Below, in pieces: positions 44,514-55,500 of a stretch of 64,000 bases of DNA. The translations under genes were made by a program, and so were the position numbers. The notes beneath the pieces were generated by a model that worked only from the letters and a program-made list of their open reading frames with translations, ran no database searches and was not told where the DNA came from. Origin of the DNA: Cylicocyclus nassatus (lineage: Eukaryota > Nematoda > Chromadorea > Rhabditida > Strongylidae). The first letter of the stretch is position 1, and each line of letters opens with the position of its first letter. The stretch spans positions 1,720,123 to 1,784,122 of the forward strand of contig CATQJL010000112.1 of assembly GCA_958299035.1 (NCBI GenBank), read 5' to 3'.

Positions 44514-45177
44514 AGATCTTGAAAAAACATCATGTCCTAACATTTGCAACTACCCCAATTTCACGCGTATAAGACGCACCTCTTTCGGTTTTCCAAGCAT
44601 GCCGCTCAGCCGCCTTGTGTGATTCGGAAACTCTTGCTGCACGATACTCTCAGGCAATATGGAGTACTGTAAATAGTTTTCTCGTTGCGAAGTCCTTGGG
44701 CGTGTCTGTGCTATTCGATTTTAGAAAAAAAATCCCCCGCGTCCTATACGCGTGAGATTAATGTAAGTTGTTTCAGCTACTCTACACCTCAGATCTGATG
44801 TCGTCATAGTAGTGTGATGGAGGACTATAGGCTTCACGCAAAGACGAGTTTGGAACGTGATTTCGAGAAAAGTTACGTGCCAACCGGCATGATAACTAGA
44901 AACCATCAAACTGCGATCGAAGCGCCTAAGTTTTGTAGACGGGGACACGGAAATAACCTGATTCCAGAATGCTTGCACTTTGAGCCTGTCAGATGAAAGC
45001 CGTTCCCCCATCATGAGACACAACGTGTTGTTGTGCAGTTCGCAAGCAGAATCTCATCACTATGGATAGGCGAAATCAATAAGAGAACTCTTACGTGAAA
45101 ATTTCTTTAACTTGGAACTAGTTCTGCTAATCCCAAAAACATGGCCTGGCGAAGCATAGATGTGTAAATGACATTCA
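44514..45177. other. Spacer, nothing recognised
   Basis: About 660 bp with overlapping short open frames on opposite strands around 44720-45020 and no motif. Confidence 0.35.
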
Positions 45178-45306
45178 TACAGTCGAGTAGATTTTCCGCT
45201 TAATATAGTGTGCTTGCACTGTAGGTAAAATGCGGTATTTGGACGTAAATGATTAGCCACGCCAGTGATGCCGGCATTTTGTGCGCGCAGTTGCGCACTA
45301 CATTAA

Positions 45307-45761
45307 AGGCAGTGTCCGGGCAAAAACTCGATTTTGAGATTTTGTGCTTATTTGGGCCTATTCGCCATGCTGAATCCAAAAATCCACATTGGAGAGCGCG
45401 AGAACGACGAAAAAGGGCTCTAATACTGGAGGGAAATCAGCAAGTGGGCGGGGTCTTCCCCACAATGAATTCACGCTCCCAGCTTCGGGGGCGATCTTTT
45501 TGATTCCGGTTTCAAGTCATTCGTTTGCACTTGATCGGTAGTGATGTCAGGGTGGCTAACGGATTCGAGAAAATTGCTCCGGAAGCTGGAAGCGTGAATT
45601 TACAGTGGGGAAGACCCCGCCCACTTGCTGATTTCCCTCCAGTGTTAGAGCCCTTTTTCGTCGTTTTCGCGCTCTCCAATGTGGATTCTCGGATTCAGCA
45701 TAGCGAATAGGCCCAGGTAAGCACAAAATCTCAAAATCGAGTTTTTGCCCGGACACTGCCT
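45307..45761. mobile_element. piggyBac-like fold-back MITE 1
   Basis: Starts AGGCAGTGTCCGGGCAAAAA and ends mirrored GGACACTGCCT, with TTAA at 45303-45306 and 45762-45765. The arms extend about 200 bp (CTCGATTTTGAGATTTTGTG, GTGGGCGGGGTCTTCCCCAC), so the whole element is a long hairpin. Confidence 0.88.
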
Positions 45762-45765
45762 TTAA

Positions 45766-46101
45766 AGGCACCGTCCACCCTAACTTGAGGGTTTTGAGCT
45801 TTTGGCAGCATATATTAGTAGAGCTCCGTACCAATCCAATGCTTAAGTCGCGGCGCAAAATGCCGCTTCGGAAGCAAAAAATCGCTTCGGAATAGCGAAG
45901 ATGCACGAGGACCCCCATCCATGCCCGCCCATTTGTGCGCGCCCATCCAATCACCGTTCCGAGAAGCCGGCCTGTGGGTCCTCCGGAAGGGGGATTGTTG
46001 GGGTTTTCGCGCATTCTCGACTTCATATTCGGAATCAGGGACATGAGAAGCCTCTGAGACGACAAAAACGCGGGAGTCGAAAATCTGAATGGACGATGCC
46101 T
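45766..46101. mobile_element. piggyBac-like MITE 2 (336 bp)
   Basis: AGGCACCGTCCACCCTAACT to GAATGGACGATGCCT, bounded by TTAA and TTGA. It is a sister copy of the next element, with the shared interior GCGGCGCAAAATGCCGCTTC, and CCCCCATCCATGCCCGCCCA here. No transposase. Confidence 0.88.
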
Positions 46102-46105
46102 TTGA

Positions 46106-46449
46106 AGGCGCCGTCCACCCCAAGTTGAAGGTGTTGAGCTTTTAGCAGCATATAACAGTGGTCTCCTATCACGCCAATGCCCAAGTTGCGGCGCAAAATG
46201 CCGCTTCGGAAGCGAGAAAATCGCTTCGGAATAGCAAAGATGCACGAGGACCCCCATCATGCCCGCCCCTCCCCATCCATGCCTGCCCATTTGTGCCCGC
46301 TCATCCAATCACCGTTCTGAAAAGCCGGCCTGTGGGTTCTCTGGAATGGGGATTTTCGCGGATTCTCGACTTCATATCTGGAATCAGGGACATGAGGAGG
46401 CCCTGAACCAACAAAACCTGGAAGTCCAGAATCTGGGTGGACGGTGCCT
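46106..46449. mobile_element. piggyBac-like MITE 3 (344 bp)
   Basis: AGGCGCCGTCCACCCCAAGT to GGGTGGACGGTGCCT, bounded by TTGA and TTAA (46450-46453). It is in direct orientation to element 2 and highly similar; a small GCCCGCCCCTCCCCATCCAT insertion distinguishes it. Confidence 0.88.
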
Positions 46450-46584
46450 TTAAGCGGGAAATCTACTCGACTGTACTCGCAATCATTTCTGGATTTGAAT
46501 CCCCCGCCAAGGTTGGACACGCAGTGCGTTCTGGGACCCTTTGATCATAGCGTCACCTCCCAGGGATATAGCTATAGGCCTCGG

Positions 46585-46895
46585 ACAGTTCGGAAGTTCC
46601 GATGGTTTGTCTAAGTGTCTTTGTCTAAGTTAGCGATTGAATCGCTAACTTAGACAAATCATCGGAACTTCCGCAGGACAAGCCAAATTTGCAAAAGTTC
46701 CGCAGGATTTTGTTTCACTATTGCAAAAATGAAAACGTTGAAAATCGGAACTTCCGCGGGATTTTCATGCCAAACTGGTTAAAACCGGAACTTCCGCAGA
46801 ACATTTTCCACTCTTTTGCTGCGTGGTTGGCATTCTTCGGAACTTCCGCAGCACACCCGGCGGAACTTCCGCAAGCGCTCTGCGGAAGTTCCGGT
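46585..46895. repeat. Array of CGGAACTTCCGC palindromic motifs
   Basis: Eight sites match CGGAACTTCCG or its inverted or shortened forms (about 46589, 46663, 46699, 46744, 46784, 46838, 46860, 46880), spaced 20-75 bp apart. Next to the first is a perfect palindrome around 46619-46656 (TTTGTCTAAGTTAGCGATT and its mirror). Non-coding. Confidence 0.75.
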
Positions 46896-46920
46896 CATTT
46901 GTCTGAGAAAGACAAGTGTT

Positions 46921-47047
46921 ACGAGTTCATTGCATGCCGATATTCTTGTTATTCAGTTGTGATGATTTTCCATTACGACTAGTCGTGACTAACTATCACA
47001 AAAACTGTCACAACCGAATAGCAAGAAGATCGGCATGCAATGAACTC
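46921..47047. repeat. Fold-back element, about 40-bp arms
   Basis: GAGTTCATTGCATGCCGATA with TTCTTGTTATTCAGTTGTGA on the left is mirrored by TCACAACCGAATAGCAAGAA and GATCGGCATGCAATGAACTC on the right. The short centre holds ACTAGT. Confidence 0.88.
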
Positions 47048-47051
47048 ATAA

Positions 47052-47523
47052 AGGGCCGGGCATACTTCACGCGATTTGGCAATATAAGAAGACCAGTGCT
47101 TCACCTCTGCTTCGCAGAGGTTCGCACTGGCATCGAGAGCCGTGGTAAACTCACTTTCTGAGAGCTTGTCTCTCAAACATTGTTCGGTTTATTGCAACGT
47201 GACCCGCAGTTAAAAATGAACCATACTCGCTATCTTAACCTCACATGATGTTTAGTATCGTAAATCATTCTTCACTGTAATTTCGTAACGGACAAACTCC
47301 ACACAACTTCAGATTAAGCCGCTTATTATAAGTCATGATAGGATTTTATTAATCACGTATACACATACTATGAATGTAAAGTTTGCTAGTGTTGGATCTG
47401 TAGACTTCTGGGAAATTGCCAAACCGCATCGCGACTGAAATCGCGTGGTATATGCCCGCCCTTAACATTTGTTTTTAGCGAATGAATCGCGACGATCAAA
47501 TCGCGTGAAGTATGCCCGGCCCT
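47052..47523. mobile_element. PIF/Harbinger-type MITE (472 bp)
   Basis: The inverted ends AGGGCCGGGCATACTTCACG continuing CGATTT are perfect for about 26 bp. TAA flanks both sides (47049-47051, 47524-47526), the 3-bp duplication of Harbinger insertions. A second internal pair (AAATCGCGTGGTATATGCCC) sits near the right end. It carries copy 2 of the 249-bp repeat. Confidence 0.9.
47093..47341. repeat. 249-bp dispersed repeat with 5' hairpin, copy 2
   Basis: Same boundaries as the copy at 43577-43825 (CCAGTGCTTCACC to CATGATAG), here inside a Harbinger-type MITE. The leading stem-loop is conserved, with one substitution in the stem-flanking loop. Confidence 0.85.
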
Positions 47524-47526
47524 TAA

Positions 47527-48188
47527 CTCTGCCCGAGGCCATACAGGGTAGGGCATTGCAGACATTTTATAACGTGTAAGCGTGGCAGTTTTCGATAGCT
47601 AGAGGGTACGAACCGTAATGCTATAGTATATGTAGAGGTTGGGAAAATGTACAAATGCCCGCTGCGGCGGAGGGATAGAGCGGAACGTCAATGCACGGGA
47701 CTTGAACTTCTTCTCTCCTCTGAGTCAGTTACACCGAAAGTGACGCCTTAGATAACGAGGAGTGGAGAAATGCCCGAGAATAGACGCGACGCAGGGTTCA
47801 AGTTAGGCGAGCTCGCGGATTCAAATCGCACGAGCTGACGACATTGTGGTGGATTTATCTTGCTCACAATCCCAGGCTGGATACGACAGTCGCGCTAAAT
47901 GTGGCAAGATTTACTCGCCGCATTGCGGATACTGACTTTCAATACGAAATCTGATCTACAACCTCAGTGTCACCCCCTTTGATCCTTCTACGTGCTAGTT
48001 TATAAAGTGCAGACAACTGTTTCGATGCAGTTGCCATCTAAGGCCTCGCGGCAGATTCCGCTGCGGTACCAACCGCTGCCGCCTACTGCTTAGAAAGTTG
48101 AACTGTTGCTTGAGGTTTGGCAGGCTGTGAGGTGTTTAGCATCCCTTCAGTCAAAATGCATCGAATACGTGCAATCGGCAATTCATCT
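47527..48188. other. Spacer, nothing recognised
   Basis: Moderately GC-rich spacer with no supported gene, ending where the Helitron-like element begins. Confidence 0.35.
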
Positions 48189-49267
48189 TCTTATATATAA
48201 AGCTGAATGTCTGTTTGTCTGTCTGTATGTCTGTCTGTATGTCTGTCTGTCTGTCTGTGTGTACGTATGTTCCGAATAGAAAATTCCATTTCTGAACCGA
48301 TCCGGACCAAACTTGGCACACATACACTACGGGCCCCGGCGGGTGTCATAGGCTACTTTTCGTCATCGATCGATATCGATTTTATCGATTTTTATCGATT
48401 TTTTTGCTGAGTTCACCTACGGGGCTGGGAGTTGGCACAGGGGGGTAATCGAGCATGGGGATTCCGAATACAATATTGGTTTTCAGGATTATCGATTACT
48501 TTTATCGATTTTATCGATTTTTTTGCAAAGTTTGAGCTAGGGGGCTGGGAGTTGGCACAGGGGGGTAATCGAGCATGGGGATTCCGAATACAATATTGGT
48601 TTTCAGGATTATCGATTACTTTTATCGATTTTATCGATTTTTTTGCAAAGTTTGAGATAGGGGGCTGGGAGTTGGCACAGGGGGGTAATCGAGCATGCTG
48701 ATCACCCCCAAGGGGGATGATCAGCATGCTCGATTACACTCCTGTGCCAAATTCCAGCCCCCTAGCTCAAATTTTCAAAAAATCGATAAAATCGAAAAAG
48801 TAATGGACGATCCTGAAAACTAATATTGTGTTCGTAATCTGCATGCTCGATTACCCCCCTGTGCAAACTCCCAGCCCCGCAGGTCAAACTTTACAAAAAA
48901 ATCGATAAAATCGATAAAAGTAATGGACGATCCTGAAAACTAATATTGTGTTCGTAATCAGCATGCTCGATTACTTCCCTGTGCAAACTCCCAGCCCCGC
49001 AGGTCAAACTTTACAAAAAAAATCGATAAAATCGATAAAAGTAATGGACGATCCTGAAAACTAATGTTGTATTCGGAATCCCCATGCTCACTTCCCCCCC
49101 TGTGCCAACTCCTAGCCCTGTAGGTGAACTCTGCAAAAAAATCGATAAAAATCGGTAAAATCGACATCGATCGATAACGAAAAGTGGACAGTGACACCCG
49201 CCGGGGCCCGAAGTGTATGTGTGCCAAGTTTGGTCCGGATACGGCGGAGCCGGGTAAGCCAGCTAGT
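48189..49267. mobile_element. Helitron-like-ended foldback, family H, copy 4
   Basis: TCTTATATATAAAGCTGAAT to GGGTAAGCCAGCTAGT. The left half has two full TTATCGATTTTATCGATTTT units, the right half three inverted units. The centre at about 48693-48733 is a palindrome (GAGCATGCTGATCACCCCCA and its mirror). It is the best preserved member beside the copy at 30598-31659. No protein-coding capacity. Confidence 0.82.
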
Positions 49268-50524
49268 CTCCAATATTCACGATCGCCAATCGTTACTACT
49301 GGCGAGCCCAATAATCGAAAGTGGATAGCCCATCGCTGATGACTGCCTTTCTTTGCTAATGGCGGCCACCAGTCGCCTGTTATTGATATCCTTCGCATGA
49401 TAGGCGATTGTAAATAGCTTTGTGAAGACCATGCACAGGAAGTTCCATTTCCCATTTTTATCGCTCGTCTTACGGTCATGGACCAACCAAGAAAGAAAGG
49501 CGGATTTTTCCGAGTATGTTGGTTGCAAATGCGAGGTATCGGAGGATCATATTGCTTCAGAAGGCGAAGAGCACATCTCGAAGAAGCTCAAGAACAGCGC
49601 AGGACCAGAAAGACGAAGACGATCAAGTGCCGTTAGTATAAATTTTTGTTGAACTGCTAATCTGCATAGGTGGAGAGAGAGTAAAAGAAAAGAAAATGAC
49701 CCGTGATTCCGATCGACGCGTGATTCTGCATTGTTATAATTTATCTTCGCCAGCGCACTCTCGGTAAGCAAGATTCGACACGCTTGCATCAAATTATCAG
49801 AACGGTGCGACTGCGCATTTGAGATCTGCACACGTAGTTAGTAACGTTTACAAGTCATCAACGATTTTGCGCAATCGCGCAAGGTATGACCAAGGCATAG
49901 AAGACTGAATTTAGGTCTTTGAAGGACCGTTTACCTGCCCTTCTAGCGGGGAACGGTCAGGAGTCACGGTCGGCGCGAATTTTTCGCGAAGCGATGCCGC
50001 GAGCGATGTCAGCAAAACAGAAGCTAGCACTCCTGGCGCAGTCTTACTTAAGACACGAGCCAGGTATCAGCCTCCACCCCCCACCCCCCTAGACTGGCGC
50101 CGTGCCACTTTAGCACCGGGCAGTTCTGTGGGGTACAAAATTTAGACGCGACGTTCGCGGCGAAGCGGCGCGGCGCGCGGCGTGACTCCTGTCATGGAGC
50201 CCCTTCTAGCTCCGCTTTTGTCTCTTTCGCATTGGTTCAAGCATAACTGAAAGGTCTTGTCATACCTAACGCGTCCTAGACGTGGCGCGACTTGGCAAAG
50301 CTAGGAACGTTCATTCGCAAGCGTTCCACTCCAACTGCGGTCCGTCGCTTCCGGGTGGCGTGGGAGTGACTGGGTGTCAAGCTGCAGTCCATTTTCTGGC
50401 AGGGTGTCCCAAGCTGTGAAGGAGTTCGACGTCTACGATTTCGGCACCGGGCCAGATTCATCGCCGTCTAGCTTTGGTAAGAATCGCTGGCGGTTCTCAC
50501 TCCACTCATAGTCCTCATGCTCTA
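49268..50524. other. No confident gene; possible 5' zone of an old LINE
   Basis: A minus-strand frame at 49528-49277 (FLSWLVHDRKTSDKNGKWNF) and a plus-strand Arg-rich frame at about 49480-49645 are unassigned. From about 50276 the sequence (GGCGCGACTTGGCAAAGCT onward) becomes GC-rich and leads without break into the LINE A endonuclease; it may be its 5' untranslated region. Confidence 0.3.
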
Positions 50525-51144
50525 GTCCTACAATACCAGACAGTGTCCACAGCCGCCGACATCTACTCTCCTCCGCGCTGCAGAGCACATCAAGTACTAC
50601 GCCATTACTCTGCAGACGAAGGGCAGGAAAAGGGGGACGTGCAATAGTTGAAACCCATCCGTGAACAGAACATTGAAGGCGTTGGATTTGTCGTGGCATC
50701 TATCGTTCATACTGTAAATTCGCATGATGTCCTATCACCTTGACTGGCTATCCTACGTCTACGACGCTCACGACAGCAGATCATTTGCTTCATTAACTTC
50801 TACTCGCCAACGTCGGCAGTGGAGAGTCAAAACTGGATGCTCTCAATACTTGGAAGAGGTTGTCCGCAATGGGTACTGCTTTTATCCGTTGTGGACGACT
50901 TCATGCAAGAGTCGGGATGCCACTAGAAGAAGAATACGAGATCGAGAAGTTTGCATATGGGCTCTGAAACAAAAACGGCAGTCGTCTTGTTGGGCTTCGC
51001 TCAGCCGCACGACTTCTCCATGGAAATTCCATCTTTATGAATGAGGAACATCGCCGTTGGATTGGGAATCGCTGAGCGGAACGACTCATGCGAAGATTGA
51101 CCACATCTCACGATTTCAACCGAAGGAAGCTGCTCGATGTTTTA
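50525..51144 (+). pseudogene. LINE A (older APE-type LINE), endonuclease remnant, part 1
   Basis: Across several frameshifts and stops the plus strand yields AEHIKYYAITLQTKGRK, EGVGFVVASIVHTVNSHDVL, then LRSAARLLHGNSIFMNEEHR and RRWIGN, matching the apurinic-type endonuclease of nematode non-LTR elements (ETK-like and GVGFVV blocks, then HGN.F...HRRWTW). The remnant is cut at 51144 by LINE B and resumes at 53810. It is inactive. Confidence 0.72.
51126..51144 (+). repeat. Target-site duplication, left copy (LINE B)
   Basis: GAAGCTGCTCGATGTTTTA, 19 bp, repeated exactly at 53791-53809 on the other side of LINE B. Confidence 0.95.
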
Positions 51145-51835
51145 ACGGTGTCGGCATAGTCGTCTCTGAAGCTCTAAGAGATAAGATTACCAGTGTAGAT
51201 AAAATGAGTGACCGTCTCATGAGTATAAGATTGGATACCGGGAAAAAAGTGCTTCAAGTAGTAACGGCCTACGCACCGCAAGTGGGATGTGAAGATCGGA
51301 GAAGGAAGAATTCTGGCAGCTGCTTGATGATACGTCGGTTCAATACCAGAAGAAGAGATGTTACTGATCGGTGCGGATCTCAATGGGCATGTCGGAGAAC
51401 AACGAAGTGGTCTACAGAAGTGCCATGGAAATCACGGTTACGGAACACGTAACGACGAAAAAGAACGTATTCTGGAGTTCGCTACAGCCCACGACCTAGC
51501 CTTGGCGAATACGTACTTCATCAAGAAGACCAACCACCTCGTCACGTATGCCAGCGGAGACCACAAATCGCAGATAGACTTCTGGAGCGTACGGTACAGC
51601 GAGCTCAAATATGTAAAAGATAGCAAAGTCATCCTAGGTGAAGAATGCGTGCACAACATCGGCCGCTGATATTGGATCTCAATATCCCAGTCGACAGGAG
51701 AAGAAGGGCGATGACCGAACAAGAAGTACACATCAAATGGTGGAAGCTTGAAGACACGCCCAAACCAGAACGTCAATGGGATCTGCCCTGCCGATACTGC
51801 AAAGTGATCCAAACCACTCCTGAATGCTTCTGAAA
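51145..51835 (+). pseudogene. LINE B endonuclease domain (truncated, frameshifted)
   Basis: NGVGIVVSEALRDKI, SDRLMSIRLDTGKKVLQVVT and AYAPQVGC are followed, after a shift, by LLIGADLNGHVGE, RILEFATAHDLALANTYFIK and YASGDHKSQIDFWSVRYSEL, then after another shift QHRPLILDLNIPVDRRRR. This is the C-terminal two-thirds of an exonuclease-endonuclease-phosphatase fold with its GDLNGH-like and SQID motifs. At least two frameshifts break it. The first catalytic half is missing. Confidence 0.9.
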
Positions 51836-51928
51836 GACAACATCCATCAGATAGCTGGCGACCTGCTAGGCCGCACGAAGCCCGGAAGGCGAAAGCTCGA
51901 GAAAGAAACATGGTGATGGAGTGACGAA

Positions 51929-53698
51929 GTGCAGACCATGATAAAGAACAAGAAGACGGCATACAAAACATGGCAGAAGACACGATCAGAAGATGCTCAC
52001 CAAAGATATCTGGAAGCGAAACGAGAAGCCAAGAGAAGTGTCAGAGAAGCGAAAGAAGCGTACGTGGCCGAGCTGTACAGCAAGCTGCACACTCGCGAAG
52101 GCGAACGAGAAGTCTACCGAATCGCCAGAAGAAGAGCAAACGCTACAAAAGACATCGAGCACTTCTACAACATCAAAGATGCACAGGGAAGGATGCTGAG
52201 GAAGCCACAGGAGATAAACGAAAGATGGAGAGCTCACTTCGCAAAAATGGCGTCCGCTAACTCCGAATACGAATCCACCATAACAGCCGACCCTGTGAAT
52301 GGACCAGTACCAGCTATCACAGAAGTAGAAGTCCGTACCGCCATAATGAAGACGAAGAACGGCAAGGCTACAGGTCCAGACGACATCCCCAGCGACTTCT
52401 GGAAGAAGTGTGGACAAGCTGGAGTCTCGTGGCTTACACGACTTCTGAATCAGATAATAGAATGCGGGAATATGCCAGATGAGTGGTACAGAAGCACGAC
52501 GATACCAATATGGAAGAACAAAGGCGACATAGCCGACTGCTCCACATACAGGCCAATTCGACTCATGTGCCATACGTTGAAGATCTTCGAAAGAATACTG
52601 GAGATGCGGCTTCGAAATATCATACAACTAGCCCCCCACCAATGCGACTTCGTAAAGGGATGCAGTACAACCGATGCCATGCACACAGTGAGAATAATGG
52701 TGGAAAGAGGCAGGGAAAAGCAGTGTGAGCTTCATGCGGCATTCCTCGATCTGGAGAAAGCGTTCGATAGAGTACCACATCAACGAATACGGTGGGCGTT
52801 ACGGAAGCACGAGGTACCAGAAGAATACATCCGCTGGATCAGAATGATATACAAAGAAGCCACCAGTCACGTACAAACAGCAGCAGGACGATCAGACGAC
52901 TTCCAGATAAACGCCGGCGTGCATCAAGGTTCCGTACTGTCGCCGCTTCTCTTCATCACAGTCGTGGACACGATAAAGAGACTTCATACGCCCGCTCCCA
53001 TGGTCCGTCATGTACGCAGACGATGTGATCCTGATGGCGAGAAGCAGAAAAGAATTGGAGGTTGAAGTGCAGACGTGGAAAACGCAACTCGAGCTACATA
53101 GTCTGAAGATCAGTACCGCGAAGACAGAATACATGGAGCTGGGACATCAAACGCCAGGAACGATCAAGCTCGCAGACACGGCAATCAAGAAGACCACGTC
53201 GTTCAAGTACTTGGGAAGTTGCATATCAGCAGATGGTTCACTCCACGACGAGATAAACGGCCGAATAAACGCAGCTTGGATGAAATGGAGGAGCCTTACA
53301 GGAATTCTGTGCGACAAACGGATGCCATTGAAGCTGAAGTCACAGATGTATCGCACTGTAATCCGTCCAACCGCATTGTATGGAGGCGAATGCTGGCCAA
53401 GCACATGTAACGACGAGAGGAAGCTTGGTGTGATGGAAGCACGTATGCTGCGATGGACGATGGGCGTAACGATGCTCGACCACCTCACGAACGATACAAT
53501 ACGATCCACCATGAAAGTAGCTTTGATAGTCAAGAAGCTGCAAGAAAGACGACTGCGATGGTACGGGCACGTGAGCAGACGAGAAGAAAACACATCACAA
53601 GGTTAGCAATGACAGTGGAGGTTCCCGGGAAAAGACCACGAGGGAGACCAAAGCTACGATGGACCGATCGAGTGAAAGCAGACTTGAGAAAACTTTAG
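51929..53698 (+). pseudogene. LINE B reverse transcriptase (frameshifted)
   Basis: A 378-codon open frame (51929-53065) holds an Arg/Glu-rich linker, AIMKTKNGKATGPDDIPSDF, YRPIRLMCHTLKIFERIL, AAFLDLEKAFDRVPHQ (motif A) and AGVHQGSVLSPLLF (motif B). A single-base loss near 52978 moves motif C, VMYADDVILMARSRKE, to the next frame, which continues with TTSFKYLGSCISADGS, RPTALYGGECWP and RRLRWYGHVSRREE. A further shift near 53590 precedes GKRPRGRPKLRWTDRVKADL. Domain order and the C-terminal 'RGRPKLRW' zone fit RTE/BovB-type LINEs. Catalytic Asp residues are intact, but the reading frame is not. Confidence 0.93.
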
Positions 53699-53790
53699 TT
53701 AGATGAAAGACAAGTCGTAGGTCGAGAAGAATGGAAGAGACTGACAAGAGCGGCAGACCCGTGTAGGGACAGATGCAAGGATAAAAAAAA

Positions 53791-53809
53791 GAAGCTGCTC
53801 GATGTTTTA
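53791..53809 (+). repeat. Target-site duplication, right copy (LINE B)
   Basis: Exact copy of the 19 bp at 51126-51144; LINE A sequence resumes immediately after. Confidence 0.95.
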
Positions 53810-55425
53810 GTAACTCCATCCTCTGCAGTGGCTCCGATCACCTCTTTCTAATGATGATACAATCTGGTCGAGAGCTGGAAAAGATGCTCCGTCACAGCGT
53901 GGCAAGAGGGAAAGAGGTTACTGCGGTCACAGCCTGAGAGAGTCATATCAAGTCATGACTGGTTCATCAAGGAGGGCTCAATGTATACCATGGTATTACT
54001 CGGAAGAAGAAAAACCACCCTATGTCAAGATTCGCCTGCAAACTTCAAGCGAATGATAGCGAACGCCAGTGGCGGAACAGCGTTGCAGGAGGATTTTCGG
54101 AAATACAGGCAAGCGAAGGTACTGGAAGCAGCAGAAAAAGACGAAGTCTCAAGAAATAATCTTTGCAAATATCACTACGCGGCACATTGCTGAACGAAAA
54201 CGGGACGGACTTCTTCCCGACCCAAACCGGACAATTGCGAAGTCTTCTTCTCATGGCCCATGCATACGTCTCGTTGTTCCTATCGGAGAATCACCACTAC
54301 GAATTCTAGCTGCTGAAGTGTGCACCGCGATCTAAACCATGAAGACGTCCAAGGCTGAGGTAAAGATCACCCCTTTTTCTTGACCTTCCTTGCCGGAAAA
54401 AAACCATCTACAAGAGGTTCTTGCGTCGCATCCAGTATTTTACATTCAGAAGGACTTCCGACCAGTAGAGAACTTTGAGATCTTTCCTTCTTTTGAAGAA
54501 CGTCGAATGGAAAGATCTTCGGAACTACCGTTCAATATGTTTGCTGAGTGTGTTGTGCAAGCTCACTAGACTTAGAAATGAAAGGCATAGAAGTTGATGG
54601 GAGATTCCTCTCGAACCTGATTCTGGCGGACGGCATCGTTCCACTGAACTAAGGACGATGCTGAAGGAACCAAACAAAATAGGAAGATCGGACTGCAAAT
54701 AAATTGGAAAAATTCAGTCCATGGAGAACTCCTCTTGCACAGATGTGAAAATGGAACTGAAAGGCATTCCAATGAGCAAACGTCTTCTTAGATGTATCTT
54801 TTTATTGAGATATCGTGGACATTCGATGAACATTGAGAACGACTGAGGAAAGAACTGCAGGAGAAGTAGGACCCTCTCAGGGTGAGGGAGCCACCGATCA
54901 CCTGGAGGATTCAGAGCTTAAATCCCGTCTGTTCAATCCAACCGTACTCTCAGCGTCTGCTACGCAACTGACACCTGGAAGCCTGGGAATTTCAAATCTG
55001 CCAAGAAGCACCTTCAGGCGTTATCTTCTCAAGCTATATTATGGCACAGGTTTTCGAATTCTTCACTAAGGATTTACGAATGATGTCCGTCTTCGTATTT
55101 CATCACAGTATGTTACGAAAGCGGAGCACCGATGGAGCATCGATGGACCGTTCCATTAAAAAGAACATGGACGACATATAGGCAAATAAGAGCACTAGAT
55201 TGTATTCCTCGCAAAGGTGAACGTCAACGAGGAAAACCATAAAAAAGATGGACAGACGCGTTCGTGGAACGGCTAGACCAGCTGAGAGATCAGCTGGATA
55301 CGATCATTTGAAACTCACGGACGCAGCCCCCGACCTTAAGTAAGGAAATCGTGGATGTCTGAAGCAGATGACAGGAATAAATGGAAACTAGTGCTTGGTC
55401 CGCACGCCATGTGAAGACGGGCCAT
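53810..55425 (+). pseudogene. LINE A remnant, part 2
   Basis: Directly after the duplication the plus strand reads CSGSDHLFL, the end of the endonuclease (expected 'GSDHRLL'), in continuity with 51144. Further on are GGTALQEDFRKYRQAKVLEA, LLNENGTDF, LKSRLFNPTVLSASATQLTP and, near 55110-55410, KAEHRWS and DRNKWKLVLGPHAM. These are the linker and C-terminal blocks of the same type of LINE. The RT core (motifs A-C) has been deleted between about 54350 and 54850, and stops are frequent. Confidence 0.72.
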
Positions 55426-55500
55426 CTAAATAAGCAAGTTTATTTTGGGAACATCATGCTTTTGCCTCAATCCACAGAGGGTAATGCGCACTGTAGATGT

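Larger units (their letters stand above)
45180..46473. mobile_element. mariner-type palindrome (family M2), copy 2, with nested insertions
   Basis: CAGTCGAGTAGATTTTCCGC at the left and AAATCTACTCGACTG at the right, with TA on both sides. The inner arm TTAATATAGTGTGCTTGCAC matches family M2. The right arm is interrupted at its TTAA by three consecutive piggyBac-like MITEs (45307-46449). Confidence 0.88.
51145..53790 (+). mobile_element. LINE B: 5'-truncated APE-type (RTE/BovB/CFDP2-like) retrotransposon
   Basis: A 2646-bp insertion running from within the endonuclease domain to a short A-rich tail (GGATAAAAAAAA), bounded by a perfect 19-bp target duplication. It lacks the first part of the endonuclease, typical of 5' truncation during target-primed reverse transcription. 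Coding is interrupted by a handful of frameshifts but is otherwise well preserved. It lies in the same orientation inside LINE A. Confidence 0.93.

Noticed and set aside
45556..46308. 250-codon minus-strand frame, one of the longest in the window
   Set aside because: It crosses several MITE borders, and its two halves repeat one another because of sister and inverted copies. It is an artefact of palindromic GC-rich MITEs.
48413..48727. 104-codon minus frame and the plus-strand frames with repeats such as AQGGNRAWGFRIQYWFSGLS
   Set aside because: Translation of the about 120-bp tandem units of the Helitron-like family; no start, domain or splice support.
49885..50265. Inverted-repeat element suggested by AGGTATGACCAAGGCA and GGTCTTGTCATACCT
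   Set aside because: The similarity is short and imperfect, without target duplication or extended arms.
51986..52627. 213-codon minus-strand frame
   Set aside because: Antisense shadow of the LINE B reverse transcriptase frame.
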